Source: Hyphomicrobiales bacterium
GTDB lineage: Bacteria > Pseudomonadota > Alphaproteobacteria > Rhizobiales > S144-35
Reading direction: 5' to 3'
Assembly (NCBI GenBank): GCA_015494185.1
Contig: WGBT01000323.1
Location: forward strand, 1-8,027
DNA length: 8,027 nt
This document shows, in pieces, positions 7,371 to 8,027 of this stretch. Positions within the stretch are counted from its first letter, which is position 1; each line of letters begins with the position of its first letter. The translations under genes and the position numbers were made by a program. The notes below the pieces were generated by a model. That model searched no databases, was not told the DNA's origin, and saw only the letters and a list, made by a program, of their open reading frames with translations.

Positions 7371-7417
7371 AAAACCGGAAAAGGGGAAAAAACCGGAAAA
7401 GGGGAAAAAGGGGAAAA
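7371..7417. repeat. Purine-rich 18-bp tandem repeat upstream of the SH3 gene
   Basis: The unit AAAACCGGAAAAGGGGAA occurs at 7371-7388 and again at 7389-7406, followed by a partial copy (AAAGGGGAAAAG) to about 7418. The plus strand is almost entirely purine except for the CC of each CCGG. It ends about 30 bp before the SH3 start, so it lies in the promoter or 5' leader. The rest of the 233-bp gap from 7214 shows only a weak 5-bp stem (AAGGG near 7231 with CCCTT near 7248). Confidence 0.85.
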
Positions 7418-7432
7418 GATGATCACGATATG

Positions 7433-7439
7433 AAAAGGG
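7433..7439 (+). promoter_or_regulatory. Ribosome binding site of the SH3-domain gene
   Basis: AAAAGGG lies 7 bases before the ATG at 7447. This is a moderate Shine-Dalgarno with good spacing, and it supports that start. Confidence 0.55.
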
Positions 7440-7446
7440 TCTTGTC

Positions 7447-7734
7447 ATGAAAAAACTAGGATTGACAATCATGGCCATGGTGATGGCCGTTACAATCTTT
7501 TCCACGACCGCCCCCAAACCCGCCGAAGCAGCCTGTGTCGTGGGCGTCAAAAGTTGGGATGTTCTGTGGATCCGCAGTGGTCCAGGCATCCGTTATCGGA
7601 AAGTCGGGGCCATTCCTTACAACGCCTGTCGTGTCCGGGTCTATTGGCGGACCTGCCGCGGCTTTTGGTGCCGTGTCTATTACCGCGGTGTCAGAGGTTG
7701 GTCCCACACCCGCTATCTGCGCCCCTTATATTGA
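7447..7734 (+). CDS. Small exported bacterial SH3-domain protein
   Basis: This 95-residue protein has a classic signal peptide (MKK, a hydrophobic core LTIMAMVMAVTIF, and a cut after PAEA at residue 28). The mature part is a single SH3b-like domain of about 65 residues. Its hallmarks are VLWIRSGPGIRYRKVGAIP (the usual LNVRSGPS...VG pattern), then a strand with FWCRVYYRGVRGWSHTRYL (the usual W-x-V...G-x-x-GWV...YL pattern). SH3b domains often bind peptidoglycan or wall peptides, so a periplasmic wall-associated role is inferred; no catalytic domain is attached. Four cysteines (30, 61, 70, 75) may form two disulfides. There is no lipobox, because Glu-Ala-Ala precedes Cys30. The domain is very rich in Arg and Tyr. 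It follows the M15 peptidase gene on the same strand and may work in the same compartment. A specific function cannot be assigned. Confidence 0.85.
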   Translation: MKKLGLTIMAMVMAVTIFSTTAPKPAEAACVVGVKSWDVLWIRSGPGIRYRKVGAIPYNACRVRVYWRTCRGFWCRVYYRGVRGWSHTRYLRPLY

Positions 7735-7799
7735 GATGCGGAATAAATACAAAGCATAACGCGATTGGGGAAAAAGAAACTTACCAAAGTGGGGCCGCG

Positions 7800-7838
7800 A
7801 GAGCGAAATCCGATCACATGAGCATCGGATTTCGCTCT
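7800..7838. repeat. Perfect 15-bp stem hairpin after the SH3 gene
   Basis: AGAGCGAAATCCGAT (7800-7814) and ATCGGATTTCGCTCT (7824-7838) are exact reverse complements across a 9-base loop. It lies 65 bp past the SH3 stop, so it could end that transcript. However, no T-run follows on the plus strand, and the minus-strand exit is also T-poor. A REP-like dispersed palindrome is therefore at least as likely as a terminator. It ends two bases before the element at 7841. Confidence 0.85.
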
Positions 7839-7840
7839 AG

Positions 7841-7999
7841 CAGGCTGTCGGACTTAACCGAATTGACGCGGATGCGGCTCATTTCGCACCTGAGAACGCA
7901 ATAAAAATCTAAAAGTGGATACACTTCGTCGATTTTTATCACGCACTCAGCCCCAAAATGATCTCACACCGCGTTCAACCCGGAAAGTCCGACAGCCTG
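7841..7999. mobile_element. MITE-like 159-bp element with 15-bp terminal inverted repeats
   Basis: The ends are perfect inverted repeats: CAGGCTGTCGGACTT (7841-7855) and AAGTCCGACAGCCTG (7985-7999). The whole interior is also an imperfect palindrome centred at about 7920. Matching blocks include ACGCGG, TCATTT, CTGAG and ATAAAAATC in the left half, with their complements in the right half, and the centre closes as AAGTG-GATA-CACTT. It has no coding capacity, which fits a non-autonomous miniature element mobilised in trans, but no transposase is visible and no target-site duplication is clear (left flank TAG, right flank TTGG). I cannot name the parent insertion-sequence family. It could also be a large structured RNA or terminator. 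Confidence 0.75.
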
Positions 8000-8027
8000 T
8001 TGGAATCTTGTTTTGCCGCACAATCTC

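Overview
The window looks like a chromosomal segment of an alphaproteobacterium, possibly of the Rhodospirillales type. The basis is the protein sequences (a GAF-type nitrogen PTS enzyme I, and a guaB followed by an RsmB-family methyltransferase), the moderately GC-rich codon use, and the signal-peptide-bearing envelope proteins. The genus cannot be fixed from sequence alone.

Layout: positions 285-5925 hold three minus-strand genes of core metabolism, transcribed in the order guaB (IMP dehydrogenase), rsmB-like (16S rRNA m5C methyltransferase), ptsP (nitrogen PTS enzyme I). The gaps are about 220 and 320 bp, so they may be separate transcription units rather than a tight operon. Positions 6494-7734 hold two plus-strand genes for small exported proteins: an M15-type zinc D,D-carboxypeptidase-like protein and a cysteine-containing bacterial SH3-domain protein. 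Both point to work on peptidoglycan. They are divergent from guaB across a gap of about 570 bp.

The spaces between genes are unusually rich in palindromes and duplications. They contain a 27-bp perfect tandem duplication and a long hairpin with two mutually exclusive pairings downstream of ptsP, and in-frame GC-rich microrepeats at the ptsP start. Between guaB and the peptidase lies a 134-bp palindrome with perfect 25-bp arms. A purine-rich 18-bp repeat precedes the SH3 gene. After the SH3 gene come a perfect 15-bp hairpin and, two bases later, a 159-bp element that is one long imperfect palindrome with perfect 15-bp terminal inverted repeats, best read as a MITE-like non-autonomous element.

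The five genes belong to known families. I see no defence system, CRISPR array, tRNA, rRNA or transposase. The most unusual content is the set of intergenic palindromic elements, three of which would fold better as minus-strand RNA because their arm differences become G-U pairs on that strand.
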